From a virus, in IMG/VR virus record IMGVR_UViG_3300001782_000005, positions 124,001 through 188,000 of that record: 64,000 nucleotides of DNA, one strand, 5' to 3'. Below the pieces are notes generated by a model, which did not search any database, was not told the origin of the DNA, and worked only from the letters and a program-made list of their open reading frames with translations. This document shows, one piece after another, positions 1 to 6,766 of this stretch. The position numbers and the translations under genes were made by a program. Within the stretch, counting starts at the first letter, position 1; every line of letters begins with the position of its first letter.

Positions 1-97
1 CACCACTTACATCGTGAAACTCAGTGACAAAATCTTCATAGGATAACTCTTTTAACCGCAGTTTATTCTTCCAAACTGCAGCATAATTTATTGCCAT
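1..97 (-). CDS. Hypothetical protein, N-terminal part only
   Basis: An open frame reads leftward off the window edge from an ATG at 95-97, preceded by a GAGG ribosome site five bases upstream. The 32 visible residues begin MAINYAAVWKNKLRLKEL and show no recognisable motif. It lies beyond the minus-strand terminator at 165-189, so it probably belongs to another transcript. The product is truncated by the window and its function cannot be judged. Confidence 0.5.
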   Translation of the reverse strand, partial: MAINYAAVWKNKLRLKELSYEDFVTEFHDVSG

Positions 98-164
98 AAA
101 TACCTCAATTCACGATAGTAACATTTTTAATTTGTTCTTAAAGAAACAAAAAAAAGAGTAGTTC

Positions 165-189
165 AAAAAATAAGGGGACAGTGCCCCTT
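165..189 (-). terminator. Intrinsic terminator, minus strand
   Basis: AAGGGG (172-177) pairs with CCCCTT (184-189) around a 6-base loop. On the minus strand the hairpin is followed by A and six T. It lies just past the stop of the 52-residue membrane peptide and would end the transcript that starts at the 1136-1149 promoter. Confidence 0.75.
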
Positions 190-214
190 ACTTCACTTCG
201 AATCTAATTCTGAG

Positions 215-373
215 CTAAAACGAACTAGCTGCCCACACAATAAACTTTGATGCCTTAATTGTGCAGAAGCCAATGATAATGATGGTCCATGAGATAACAC
301 CACCCATTATCATGAGTTCAGACAGGAATCCCATCCAATCTCCAAACTTTTCAGACTTAGTTGCTTCTTTCAC
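215..373 (-). CDS. Small membrane protein (52 aa)
   Basis: GTG start at 371-373 with an AAGGAGG site a few bases upstream; stop TAG at 215-217. The product has a charged N-terminus (about residues 1-12) and then one long hydrophobic stretch (about 14-38) rich in Ile and Gly, so it is probably a single-pass membrane peptide. It is the last gene before the terminator at 165-189 and follows another tiny membrane gene (397-534) with the same kind of ribosome site. The family is unknown. A holin or antiholin role is possible but unsupported. Confidence 0.6.
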   Translation of the reverse strand: MKEATKSEKFGDWMGFLSELMIMGGVISWTIIIIGFCTIKASKFIVWAASSF

Positions 374-396
374 TTCTATCCTCCTTGAGAATTATC

Positions 397-534
397 TTAG
401 TATATGCCAGCCGCTCGCCCCATGAACACTCCGATAATGAAAGGCCAGAATATTACAAGAGCGATAACTAGGGATATACTAATGGCAAGAACTGTTGAAA
501 GAACAATCTCTTTGAATTTACTCATCTCTTCCAT
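397..534 (-). CDS. Small membrane protein (45 aa)
   Basis: ATG at 532-534 with an AGGAGG site, overlapping the 3' end of the upstream gene (518-823) by 17 bases. A short polar N-terminus (MEEMSKFKE) precedes a single hydrophobic helix of about 25 residues containing FWPF, ending in a short RAAGIY tail. It is a probable one-pass membrane peptide with no recognised family. The back-to-back arrangement with the 215-373 peptide suggests the two are made together. Confidence 0.6.
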   Translation of the reverse strand: MEEMSKFKEIVLSTVLAISISLVIALVIFWPFIIGVFMGRAAGIY

Positions 535-823
535 CTCGATCCTCCTTGAGGATTGGAATCTCATCACCATCAGCCAAAATTTCCAATAGACGACCTAATA
601 CCACATGGTCAAGACCTTCAATAGGAGTATGGATTACTTGAACATCATCTGGAAGTTCAGCTGCACGAGTATGAGGAAGAATTGCTTCCAGGACACTTAT
701 GTGAGTTTCCATCGACTCTAATAGGTTATCTCGTATTGGATGCCTTGATCTACTAGACTCGATAAGGTCTTTAGCATTCTTTACTTCCTCAATTTTATAC
801 TCAAGAGTTGCTGTTAGATCCAT
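518..823 (-). CDS. Hypothetical protein, charged helical (101 aa)
   Basis: The start chosen is the internal ATG at 823, because AGGAGG lies just upstream; the longer frame to 895 lacks one. The protein begins MDLTATLEYKIEEVKNAKDL and is mostly charged helix, with an acidic C-terminus. It overlaps the upstream zinc-type gene by 23 bases and the downstream membrane peptide by 17, so the three are probably co-translated. No family recognised. Confidence 0.6.
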   Translation of the reverse strand: MDLTATLEYKIEEVKNAKDLIESSRSRHPIRDNLLESMETHISVLEAILPHTRAAELPDDVQVIHTPIEGLDHVVLGRLLEILADGDEIPILKEDRDGRDE

Positions 824-1088
824 AAGCACCTCCTGCGAGAGTTTTCTCTCTTTCTCTTTCAAGGTAAGCATTACGACAGTAATTTGAACACTCAATATCA
901 GTGGGTTGAAGTTCGCCCTCTACGAAATTAAACCTCTGAGGACAAGTAACTTCAACTCCTTCAAAATAGACCTCTATAAACTTAACTCCGCAGTGACTAC
1001 AATTTCCATTTACATACTTTAATGCTTTCCTAACTCTCTCGATATGACCACACACTAAACAAATCACATAATTAACTTTAATTTCCAT
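801..1088 (-). CDS. Zinc-ribbon-like small protein
   Basis: ATG at 1088 with AAAGGAGG upstream, 48 bases downstream of the promoter element at 1136-1149, so this is the first gene of its transcript. Two CxxC pairs near the N-terminus (CLVC at about residues 10-13, CSHC at about 30-33) form a likely zinc ribbon; further Cys residues follow (VTCP, ECSNYC). It could bind nucleic acid or protein. No specific family identified. Confidence 0.6.
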   Translation of the reverse strand: MEIKVNYVICLVCGHIERVRKALKYVNGNCSHCGVKFIEVYFEGVEVTCPQRFNFVEGELQPTDIECSNYCRNAYLEREREKTLAGGAYGSNSNS

Positions 1089-1135
1089 TGGTATTATCCT
1101 CCTTTAAAAAGTTTACAAACACAGCCCTATCATTG

Positions 1136-1149
1136 ATTAATATATATAG
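1136..1149 (-). promoter_or_regulatory. Phage promoter element, copy 1
   Basis: Exact 14-mer ATTAATATATATAG on the plus strand, CTATATATATTAAT read on the minus strand. It lies between a minus-strand terminator (1172-1201) and the ribosome site of the 801-1088 gene, the expected position of a promoter firing leftward. Four other exact copies occupy equivalent positions (11727, 38506, 53301, 62577). Confidence 0.65.
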
Positions 1150-1171
1150 TTTTAGATCGTTATAAGTAGAC

Positions 1172-1201
1172 AAAAAAATAAGCGGCAAAATTAAGCCCGC
1201 T
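1172..1201 (-). terminator. Intrinsic terminator, minus strand
   Basis: AGCGG (1181-1185) pairs with CCGCT (1197-1201). On the minus strand the stem is followed by TTATTTTTTT. It ends the 1201-1452 gene, whose stop codon is inside the stem. Confidence 0.6.
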
Positions 1202-1452
1202 CATCCTCTATATTTTACATCTTTACGCCAAGTATTTAAATCTGATGTACACCCAGCACCAACATAGATCATTCTTGCAAATGCTCTCTTCTCCCTAGCC
1301 TGTTTACACCAATAACGACCAGCCTCTTCATCCCACATAAGTTTATTACAACGCATATCTTCATCAACCCAATTATGAAAAAGAGCAGCAAAACATGGAA
1401 TTTTAAGGCAGCAATAACCACAACCAACACATGGTTGATAATTTTCATTCAT
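1201..1452 (-). CDS. Cysteine-cluster protein, YkgJ-like
   Basis: ATG at 1452 with CCAGGAG upstream; 83 residues. The N-terminal CxxCxxCC motif (CVGCGYCC, about residues 8-15), with later Cys in PCFA, RCNK, WCKQ and GCTS, resembles the UPF0153/YkgJ group of small proteins thought to bind zinc or an iron-sulfur cluster. It stands alone between two terminators, so it is a single-gene transcript or depends on read-through. Substrate and role are unknown. The family call rests only on the cysteine spacing. Confidence 0.55.
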   Translation of the reverse strand: MNENYQPCVGCGYCCLKIPCFAALFHNWVDEDMRCNKLMWDEEAGRYWCKQAREKRAFARMIYVGAGCTSDLNTWRKDVKYRG

Positions 1453-1467
1453 TAATTAATCTCCTGG

Positions 1468-1542
1468 AAAAAAATAAGGCAGCAACCAAGCAGGGGCATG
1501 GCGGTACCCAAAAAGGGTAACACTTCAACTCAGTTGCTGCCT
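1468..1542 (-). terminator. Nested-hairpin terminator 1
   Basis: Outer 10-bp stem AGGCAGCAAC (1477-1486) with GTTGCTGCCT (1533-1542), enclosing a second stem TACCC/GGGTA (1505-1509, 1515-1519) with an A5 loop. On the minus strand the outer stem is followed by TATTTTTTT. It sits between the HTH gene and the 1201-1452 gene. Confidence 0.65.
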
Positions 1543-1548
1543 AATTTA

Positions 1549-1776
1549 TTATCTGTGACAAATCGAAGTCCTAGTTCTAGGACCTCTTCTTCTTTTTCTT
1601 TTCTTCTTAAGTCTAATACCGGCCTCACTAGCAAGATCTGGATTTTCTCCCACTATTCTGTAGACTTCCGACCTATCCATGCCCAATTCGCTCGCTGCCC
1701 CCAGTGGCCCGAGTTTAGCCACTAATTGACAAACTCTTTGCGCCCTTATAATTCGAAAATCCTTGGGTTCTTGCAT
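1549..1776 (-). CDS. Small helix-turn-helix protein with basic tail
   Basis: The start chosen is the second ATG of the frame (1776), eight bases after GGGAG. Residues about 15-45 read as a helix-turn-helix: LVAKLGPLGAASELGMDRSE then VYRIV, with the typical small-residue turn. The C-terminus is very basic (KKKRKRRRGPRTRT), consistent with DNA binding. It is flanked on both sides by nested hairpin terminators, so it may be expressed separately. Probably a transcription regulator; no family assigned. Confidence 0.6.
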   Translation of the reverse strand: MQEPKDFRIIRAQRVCQLVAKLGPLGAASELGMDRSEVYRIVGENPDLASEAGIRLKKKRKRRRGPRTRTSICHR

Positions 1777-1790
1777 GAGCATTCTCCCAG

Positions 1791-1866
1791 AAAAAATAAA
1801 GCAACAACCAGGAGAGGGGGAGGGTTTTTGGACTCATTAAAAACCCTTAACTGTCCCGGTTGTTGC
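1791..1866 (-). terminator. Nested-hairpin terminator 2
   Basis: Outer 9-bp stem GCAACAACC (1801-1809) with GGTTGTTGC (1858-1866) encloses a second 9-bp stem AGGGTTTTT (1821-1829) with AAAAACCCT (1839-1847). On the minus strand the outer stem runs into TTTATTTTTT. Its plan matches the structure at 1468-1542. Confidence 0.65.
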
Positions 1867-1869
1867 CAA

Positions 1870-2148
1870 TTAGTTAATTTCTGAATTTGATCTCCTTTTC
1901 TTTATGGCCATTCTCAATGGTTTGATCTCCCCCCATAGGGCAACCACACAGTAACCTGTAAAAATTCCAAGGTAATCATGAGCAATATCCATCATATCGA
2001 ATTTACCAACTCCAAGATTGAATTGAATCACCTCAGTTACAAATGGAGCTGCAAGAAGAATGGTAATAAAAAACCAATCTTCGAGAGACCAGATTAAAAT
2101 TGAAACAACAGCGAATATAATCGTGTGATATGCATATGCCTGCGGCAC
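1870..2148 (-). CDS. VanZ-like membrane protein
   Basis: GTG start at 2148, seven bases after AAAGGAGG (the frame upstream of it is the ribosome site itself). The 92 residues hold three hydrophobic segments. The stretch TEVIQFNLGVGKFDMMDIAH followed by DYLGIFTGY matches the core of the VanZ family (TExxQ, then D-x2-DI-x2-N-x2-G; Asp replaces the usual Asn). VanZ-like proteins are small membrane proteins, best known from teicoplanin resistance, with unclear chemistry. In a phage this could alter the host envelope; that is inference. Confidence 0.6.
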   Translation of the reverse strand: MPQAYAYHTIIFAVVSILIWSLEDWFFITILLAAPFVTEVIQFNLGVGKFDMMDIAHDYLGIFTGYCVVALWGEIKPLRMAIKKRRSNSEIN

Positions 2149-2185
2149 ACGACCACCTCCTTTCAAATATATCTACAACACCTCC

Positions 2186-2437
2186 TTATCTACGATACCA
2201 CGGTATATATTTCCCACCATCCACATTATCTATCCTAACAACATGGCGATAAGGAAATATAACCGTTGGCCTTATCCTTGGATTTCGGTTGGCAGGATTA
2301 TCGACGTTAGAAAGTACTAGACCTTGTTCTCCATAATATGCCTTATCCGCAGTAACTCTTCGAATCTCCTTACCATCCCAATAAGTCACAACAACAGCCA
2401 AGGATAATACCGCTAGAAATGCCATTAATTTCTTCAC
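2186..2437 (-). CDS. Exported or membrane-anchored small protein
   Basis: GTG start at 2437 with GGAGG upstream, one base from the stop of the upstream gene. Starts MKKLMAFLAVLSLAVVVTYW, a signal peptide or membrane anchor without a clear cleavage site, followed by a basic, Tyr-rich 60-residue region ending YIPWYRR. No family recognised. It belongs to a run of exported proteins with the next upstream gene. Confidence 0.55.
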   Translation of the reverse strand: MKKLMAFLAVLSLAVVVTYWDGKEIRRVTADKAYYGEQGLVLSNVDNPANRNPRIRPTVIFPYRHVVRIDNVDGGKYIPWYRR

Positions 2438-3181
2438 TTAGTCACCTCCTCTCTTAATTATTGTTGAAGATGAAGAAGATGATCCATCTTGAGTTCCTCT
2501 ACCCGGGTCCGTTGTTGTCGTACCAGTACCTCGACCAGAATCTGGAGGTATAGTACTACCAGGCGGAAGGGTTGAACCAGGATCTTTAGGAATTACTGTT
2601 TCTAATATTTTAGGGTCAATAGATGACTCCTCATCTTCACCTGTTGTAACATCAAAAGGGCACTTTATTTCAAAACAATGAAGTTTTCCATCTATCTCGT
2701 AACAACGCCAGCATGTGGGTCCCTCATCGTCATCGTCACCCATGCTTGTCCCTTGATCATTTATCCCAAGACCACTATAGTCATAAGTCTCAGGTTTTTT
2801 CTCCCCTCCCTTCATCATAGCAGTTATGACACCATTAGGACTTGAATAAACAACAAAAGTTCTACTTACTTTCGGAGTGAAACCAAATTTATAACGATAG
2901 ACGTCAGCTTTTTTCACTTCCGAGGGAAGACGAGAACCTCTTATACCATCACCAAAGCGATACTCTGGTGCATTATCCGGATTATAATCTGGAGCAGGCA
3001 TAAGGATAATCATAATTTCATCCTTATCAGCAGGAGAAATATCATGGTCTCTTACGGTCTTTCGACTATTATCCAGAGGTTCAGTCTCTTTACTAATAAG
3101 ATCGCCCTTAGTCATAGCAATAGCTATACCTACACTTAAAGCGAGAAAGACTGCCAAAAGCAGTATTGTTAATTTCTTCAT
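2438..3181 (-). CDS. Exported protein with Ser/Thr/Pro-rich tail
   Basis: ATG at 3181 after AGGAGGTGTT; 247 residues. N-terminal signal peptide (KKLTILLLAVFLALSVGIAIA). Residues about 30-150 are a mixed globular region; a four-Cys patch follows (CWRC, then CFEIKC; about 155-173), a possible metal site or disulfide knot. The last 60 residues are low-complexity Pro, Gly, Ser and Thr (PPGSTIPPDSGRGTGTTTTD), like a spacer or surface stalk. Probably periplasmic or exported; function unknown. Confidence 0.6.
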   Translation of the reverse strand: MKKLTILLLAVFLALSVGIAIAMTKGDLISKETEPLDNSRKTVRDHDISPADKDEIMIILMPAPDYNPDNAPEYRFGDGIRGSRLPSEVKKADVYRYKFGFTPKVSRTFVVYSSPNGVITAMMKGGEKKPETYDYSGLGINDQGTSMGDDDDEGPTCWRCYEIDGKLHCFEIKCPFDVTTGEDEESSIDPKILETVIPKDPGSTLPPGSTIPPDSGRGTGTTTTDPGRGTQDGSSSSSSTIIKRGGD

Positions 3182-3189
3182 AACACCTC

Positions 3190-3387
3190 CTATAAATCGG
3201 GCGGTTTTCCAATGCCTGGAAAATTAAAATTACCGCTTCTAACGGCTCTTTGATCTGCTTCAAGAGCTTCTTTAAATTTTGGATGTTTCCTTTCCTTCTC
3301 GTCACAATCCATACATAAAGTATCTTCGTTAAAATACGACATAGTAGTTATGCCAGTACCTTTTCCACACCGGTCACATTTAGTCAT
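3190..3387 (-). CDS. Conserved zinc-finger-like small phage protein
   Basis: The start is the internal ATG at 3387, preceded by GAGGAG five bases away; it overlaps the upstream gene by 8 bases. The 65 residues open with MTKCDRCGKG and continue with TMSYFNEDTLCMDCDEKE, giving CxxC...CxxC. They end in GNFNFPGIGKPPDL. From memory this combination recurs in small hypothetical proteins of many phages. It probably binds zinc; role unknown. Confidence 0.65.
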   Translation of the reverse strand: MTKCDRCGKGTGITTMSYFNEDTLCMDCDEKERKHPKFKEALEADQRAVRSGNFNFPGIGKPPDL

Positions 3388-3619
3388 CACCACTCCTCTT
3401 ATCAAGAAACATATTAACTGATAAAGTAGCATCACGAACAGTTTTAACTAGTTCATCTTCATCTCGACCATAGAAGATAACAATCTCCAACCAGTCAAAA
3501 CCCAGATCCTTACCTTTAATAAAAATAGGCATCCCCTCTTTAAGTCTTTTAACATTCTCCTCAGAGATTCCGAGACCTACTAAAGTACTCTTTTCTCCTA
3601 TTGAAGTAAATTTAATCAA
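3380..3619 (-). CDS. Hypothetical protein (79 aa), TTG start
   Basis: AGGAGG lies directly before a TTG at 3619, so translation most likely starts there (M-IKFTSIGEKSTLVGLGIS) rather than at the upstream ATG at 3652. The product is a mixed alpha/beta polypeptide with no cysteine and no membrane segment. It overlaps both neighbours by 8 bases. No family recognised. Confidence 0.55.
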   Translation of the reverse strand: MIKFTSIGEKSTLVGLGISEENVKRLKEGMPIFIKGKDLGFDWLEIVIFYGRDEDELVKTVRDATLSVNMFLDKRSGDD

Positions 3620-3872
3620 TATACTCCTCCTTATCCCAGTTATGACTGTCATACATATAACAACGTTTATCTTGATACCACTTCTTCCAAGGTTCAGTAT
3701 AGATTTTACACTTTAACTTTCCCCTTACCTCTCTCATGTATGGACATCTTCTGGGACCCAATTTAGGACATTTCTCGGCAACGGTATGTAGAGTATAGGT
3801 TGTTTCTTCATGCCTCTTTTCTTCAGGATCAATATCTGGTACGGATTTCCCAAATTTCTTAGTCTTTCTTGC
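3612..3872 (-). CDS. Basic cysteine-containing small protein
   Basis: The TTG at 3872 follows a G-rich ribosome site (AGGGGGAT). The protein begins M-ARKTKKFGKSV and carries Cys residues in EKCPK, RRCPYM, LKCKI and KRCYMY, a C-x6-9-C spacing that could bind metal. It is 86 residues and basic. It follows the 33-residue peptide gene at 3886-3987. Function unknown. Confidence 0.5.
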   Translation of the reverse strand, partial: ARKTKKFGKSVPDIDPEEKRHEETTYTLHTVAEKCPKLGPRRCPYMREVRGKLKCKIYTEPWKKWYQDKRCYMYDSHNWDKEEYID

Positions 3873-3885
3873 CAAAATTATCCCC

Positions 3886-3987
3886 CTACCATTTAGCACC
3901 AAATAAAGGACCAAGCGACCAAATAAAAAGAAAAAAGAGGGCAGTTAGAATTAATGCTTCAATCGCTTTTCTTTTTAGTGATTTCAT
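3886..3987 (-). CDS. Tiny membrane peptide (33 aa) overlapping a hairpin
   Basis: ATG at 3985-3987 overlaps the TGA of the upstream gene as ATGA, with GGAGAGAGGG upstream. The product is MKSLKRKAIEALILTALFFL plus a short WSLGPLFGAKW tail: a basic N-terminus and one hydrophobic helix. The same DNA holds a terminator-like hairpin (3931-3997), so the hydrophobic residues could simply be a by-product of its T-tract. Both readings are plausible. Confidence 0.4.
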   Translation of the reverse strand: MKSLKRKAIEALILTALFFLFIWSLGPLFGAKW

Positions 3988-3997
3988 ACTGCCCTCT
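3931..3997 (-). terminator. Hairpin with T-tract overlapping a small ORF
   Basis: AGAGGGCAGT (3936-3945) pairs perfectly with ACTGCCCTCT (3988-3997). On the minus strand the hairpin is followed by TTTTTTC. The 5' arm holds part of the ribosome site of the 33-residue ORF, so it could terminate transcription or control translation. Confidence 0.5.
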
Positions 3998-4142
3998 CTC
4001 CTTTTCTATATCTCACAATTAAATCAACAGCTTCATCTGTAGTAAATCCAGCTAATCGTAAGATATCATACTGTGCTTTGGTCAAAACAGTCATACAAGC
4101 AGGTATCCAGTCGAGGGTCTTTCTCTTTTTACTAGTTTTCAC
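3984..4142 (-). CDS. Small hypothetical protein (52 aa), GTG start
   Basis: GTG at 4142 with AAGGAGGG upstream; the longer frame to 4271 lies inside the upstream gene and lacks a ribosome site. The protein starts M-KTSKKRKTLDWIP and its second half (LTKAQYDILRLAGFTTDEAVDL) looks like a short helical hairpin. The ATGA overlap links it to the next peptide. No family recognised. Confidence 0.5.
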   Translation of the reverse strand: MKTSKKRKTLDWIPACMTVLTKAQYDILRLAGFTTDEAVDLIVRYRKGERAV

Positions 4143-4152
4143 TTTACCCTCC

Positions 4153-4761
4153 TTACTGAATCTCCTTGACTTTATCAACTCCAGTAGGTTTATCTTTCTT
4201 CGGTTTATCTTTTTCAGGAGTTTGGGTATCCCCCAGATTAGGAGCTTGAACTCCAACCGAATCGGCATCACCTACTCCAGCACCAGGTTCTTGTACTGGT
4301 CCAACTCCACCTTTTTCAAGAATATCCTTAACCTGTGGAGGATATTGAGGACCAGGAGTATCCGGTTTATTTGTATCAACTTGAGCAAGAAGCAAAGAAC
4401 TTTCTTGCCAAATCAACTGAATATGCCTATCTTCGGAAACAGACATAAGTAAACGATTTGTACTTACATCTCGGACAATAACTTCCCTTGGATAATATGC
4501 CCAAGATAGATCTTGAGCAAAATTTAACCTTTGCTGATTATTAAGGTTATGATATTGCTCACCAACAAAAACATCCACTCTTTCATCCCTAAGAAGAGTA
4601 TCTCTAATAAGGTAACGATAGGGTTCAAGTCTTTCCTCAATTGTCATAGTATCTGGACTCTTATGAGCACAACCGGGTAAAAAGAAAACCACAAAGGCCA
4701 AAACCAAAACAATTGAAAGAAGCAATAACTCAAAAAATGATGTTTCATTTTTATATGACAT
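4153..4761 (-). CDS. Putative lipoprotein (202 aa)
   Basis: ATG at 4761 after AAGGAGGG. A long hydrophobic signal ends in the lipobox FLPGC at about residue 31, so the mature protein should carry a lipid-modified Cys and face the periplasm. The mature N-terminal part (about 32-120) is mixed alpha/beta; the C-terminal 70 residues are Pro-, Asp- and Lys-rich (PDTPGPQYPP, EKDKPKKDKP) and probably disordered. Phage lipoproteins often act in lysis or superinfection exclusion, but no family is recognised here. Confidence 0.65.
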   Translation of the reverse strand: MSYKNETSFFELLLLSIVLVLAFVVFFLPGCAHKSPDTMTIEERLEPYRYLIRDTLLRDERVDVFVGEQYHNLNNQQRLNFAQDLSWAYYPREVIVRDVSTNRLLMSVSEDRHIQLIWQESSLLLAQVDTNKPDTPGPQYPPQVKDILEKGGVGPVQEPGAGVGDADSVGVQAPNLGDTQTPEKDKPKKDKPTGVDKVKEIQ

Positions 4762-4775
4762 TCTTCCCTCCTTCT

Positions 4776-5051
4776 CTATAATCTAAGGAGGGCCTCATAT
4801 CTACAAAATCTTCGACCATCCTTAGTTATCACATCTACTAATGCAATTTTTACACCAAGAGGAACAATTTTCTTTGTAAGAAATTTTGCTCTTTCCTTCC
4901 ATTCTTTAGACCAACTTTCCACTTGTGTAGCAATTATATCAATCTGCTTACTAATGGGGTCGTTAGCATCAGCTTCAGCAATAAAAACAGTATTTAGATC
5001 CGAAAATTGATTAACCAATAGAGCGGGAATTTCCCTATGAAAAGAACCCAT
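4776..5051 (-). CDS. Hypothetical protein (91 aa)
   Basis: ATG at 5051, four bases from the stop of the upstream gene, whose end supplies an AAGGAGG at long spacing. The product is a soluble alpha/beta protein with a Trp- and Lys-rich middle (ESWSKEWKERAKFLTKK). No motif recognised. It sits between a membrane protein and the lipoprotein, within the exported-protein cluster. Confidence 0.5.
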   Translation of the reverse strand: MGSFHREIPALLVNQFSDLNTVFIAEADANDPISKQIDIIATQVESWSKEWKERAKFLTKKIVPLGVKIALVDVITKDGRRFCRYEALLRL

Positions 5052-5054
5052 AAT

Positions 5055-5549
5055 CTATCTTTCTTCCTCCTTAAATCTCGCACCAAAACCTAAACCCATG
5101 TCCTCAATTTTTACACTCACATAATCAGGTTTGACACTTGTAAAATAGGTCACTAACCTCTCCTCTCCTGGTGCAATAGAACACGGATAGACTCCAGTTT
5201 GAGTTACTTGGCCTCCCTCGGTAATCTTAGAGTGAATAAATCCAGTAAAAACTTTTTCATCCCGATTGAGAACAGAAAAATAAACCTTATACCAATTTTC
5301 CCGAATCTCTTTCACAATGGCCGTACCCATAGTTAAGTTCATCGGCCTCACAGATTCAGTAACAGGTTTAGAAATTTTAACAATTGGAACCACTTTTGGT
5401 TCAGGTTTAACCTTCATCCACTTGATAAGATTATTCGCCACAGATATGGCTAAAAGGACAGCTAGTATATAGAGAAGAATCTCAATACTAGATAAATCCT
5501 TATCCAAGTCGTCAGAATAATATTTTCTATATCTTGGTCTTGCCCCCAT
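5055..5549 (-). CDS. Single-pass membrane protein (164 aa)
   Basis: The start is the internal ATG at 5549, after AGAGGAG; the frame upstream runs through a terminator. After a charged N-terminus (MGARPRYRKYYSDDL) comes one membrane helix (about residues 25-45, ILLYILAVLLAISVANNLI), then a beta-rich domain with ETRVTYFTSVKPDYVS-like strands. This gives a type II or N-in topology with an extracytoplasmic domain. Function unknown. Confidence 0.6.
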   Translation of the reverse strand: MGARPRYRKYYSDDLDKDLSSIEILLYILAVLLAISVANNLIKWMKVKPEPKVVPIVKISKPVTESVRPMNLTMGTAIVKEIRENWYKVYFSVLNRDEKVFTGFIHSKITEGGQVTQTGVYPCSIAPGEERLVTYFTSVKPDYVSVKIEDMGLGFGARFKEEER

Positions 5550-5562
5550 TTTTAACTCCTCT

Positions 5563-5641
5563 AAAAAAGAACCCGCCGACAGGAAAAAGTAAGTGGGGGG
5601 CGCACATCCCCACTTACACAAGGAGAGATCCCGCCGGCGGG
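5563..5641 (-). terminator. Nested-hairpin terminator 3
   Basis: Outer stem CCCGCCGAC (5572-5580) with GCCGGCGGG (5633-5641); the single mismatch becomes a G-U pair on the minus transcript. It encloses a perfect 10-bp stem GTAAGTGGGG (5589-5598) with CCCCACTTAC (5608-5617). On the minus strand T5 follows the inner stem and T6 follows the outer one. Confidence 0.7.
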
Positions 5642-5647
5642 AATTGG

Positions 5648-6295
5648 TTATTCTAACGGATCCCCATCAAGTTCATCCATGGGGATAGGAGCATAACGCC
5701 AGTCTGTATTCTGAGAAATGGTCACAATGGGAGCTTTCAGGAGATAAACTTCATTGTTGATCCGAAATCTCAAATTACCACCAGCTTTAAATGCTTCTAT
5801 ATCGTCCTCCGACACCTCCCCAGTAAAGAAATAAAGCGGTCTTCCTCCTGGAGAAAATAATCTAATATCAACCTGCTTACTGAGAACTATTGGCATCTCA
5901 TCTGGAGGCATTATCTGCTCAGAAGAAACACCATAATCTTCCTCTTCAGCTGCTAATATCGCAAAACGATATGGAATAGGTTTCACAATGATAATCGGAG
6001 CATCAATTAACCCCTTCATTGCGGACGCACCGCCATACCTGAGGTCATCTCCATATACAAAAGCTAGCTCATCTTCTCCTGTGATCCATGCTTTTGTATT
6101 CGGTCGGTAAAATATACGACCATGCTCAGTTATAGCCCAGACCTCATAGAAACGGATACGAGGATAATAAATTGTATCAACTGCTTCCGCCTCATCTCCA
6201 CCATCATTGGCAGATGCACCTCCAGTGCAGCCATAAGTGAAGCATAAAGCTACCACCAACAACAGTAAAGCGATAATCTTAGGTATTTGTTTCAT
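5648..6295 (-). CDS. Putative lipoprotein (215 aa)
   Basis: The ATG at 6295 follows AAGGAG; the longer frame to 6373 has no ribosome site. The signal peptide MKQIPKIIALLLLVVALCFT ends at a YGC lipobox (about residue 23), followed by a Gly/Asp-rich linker (GGASANDGGDEAEA). The mature domain is beta-rich and Tyr/Pro-rich, with no catalytic motif seen. Followed by the strong nested terminator 5563-5641, so it ends its transcript. Function unknown. Confidence 0.65.
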   Translation of the reverse strand: MKQIPKIIALLLLVVALCFTYGCTGGASANDGGDEAEAVDTIYYPRIRFYEVWAITEHGRIFYRPNTKAWITGEDELAFVYGDDLRYGGASAMKGLIDAPIIIVKPIPYRFAILAAEEEDYGVSSEQIMPPDEMPIVLSKQVDIRLFSPGGRPLYFFTGEVSEDDIEAFKAGGNLRFRINNEVYLLKAPIVTISQNTDWRYAPIPMDELDGDPLE

Positions 6296-6439
6296 AATGC
6301 TACTCCTTACTTTAGTATAGTTTGGTAATTTAGCTCGTCGGAGAGCCTCCGGGGATGAAGATGAATCTATCATCCCAAGCTACCTGCATTTTTAATGGGC
6401 CAAGTCATCCGATACCATTTTCCCACAAGTGCGCTCGCC

Positions 6440-6598
6440 TCAGAACGAGGTAGATAGAATATCTATATGAGATATCTTGCAATTAGCACAATACTTCTTC
6501 TCAACATCAACCGGGTGGTAACTTGTCTTATTACAAATTAGACACTTGATAGCTAAAGTATCACCCTTCTTGATTATTTCGTAAGTTTTTTCTTTCAT
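6440..6598 (-). CDS. Zinc-ribbon miniprotein
   Basis: The start chosen is the ATG at 6598 (MKEKTYEIIKKGD); GAGG lies 12 bases upstream. The 52 residues contain IKCLICNKTSYHPVDVEKKY then CANCKISH, a CxxC...CxxC ribbon with His. From memory, this CLICxxTSxxPxDVxxxYCxxCxxxH pattern occurs in many small bacterial and phage hypothetical proteins. Probably zinc-binding; role unknown. Confidence 0.6.
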   Translation of the reverse strand: MKEKTYEIIKKGDTLAIKCLICNKTSYHPVDVEKKYCANCKISHIDILSTSF

Positions 6599-6755
6599 AT
6601 ATATTAACCTCTTCATAGAGATCACGTAATTGAGATTTGATTCCAGCAACCACAGCTTGCTGAAGAATTAGTCTATCTTCCTCAACCTTCAATGACTTTT
6701 CAAACTTTTTTATCTGTTCTTTAGTTACTTTATACTGAGTATCATTCTCAATCAT
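6561..6755 (-). CDS. Small coiled-coil phage protein (64 aa)
   Basis: ATG at 6755 with GAGGGAG five bases upstream. The product is almost all charged helix (YKVTKEQIKKFEKSLKVEED) with a heptad-like pattern. The N-terminal YxVTxxQIxxFExxL pattern is familiar from small proteins in other phages. It overlaps the downstream zinc-ribbon gene by 38 bases. Function unknown. Confidence 0.6.
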   Translation of the reverse strand: MIENDTQYKVTKEQIKKFEKSLKVEEDRLILQQAVVAGIKSQLRDLYEEVNIYERKNLRNNQEG

Positions 6756-6766
6756 TGACTCCCTCT

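Noticed and set aside
404-589. Plus-strand frame of 61 residues in the left accessory region
   Set aside because: It overlaps the minus-strand 45-residue membrane peptide and the 518-823 gene, both with AGGAGG sites; the plus frame has none and its residues look like a reverse reading of a hydrophobic helix.
4078-4452. Plus-strand frame of 124 residues over the lipoprotein gene
   Set aside because: It is antisense to the lipoprotein, which has a ribosome site and a clear lipobox. All flanking genes are on the minus strand.
6296-6439. Possible tRNA or structured RNA in the gap after the lipoprotein gene
   Set aside because: Short hairpins such as CGGAG/CTCCG are present on the minus strand, but there is no T-loop, acceptor stem or anticodon arm in register. 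I see no gene in this gap.
6592-6605. TTAATATATATG, a partial match to the promoter 14-mer
   Set aside because: It is in the opposite orientation, lacks the final AG, and lies inside the coiled-coil gene and against the start of the zinc-ribbon gene.
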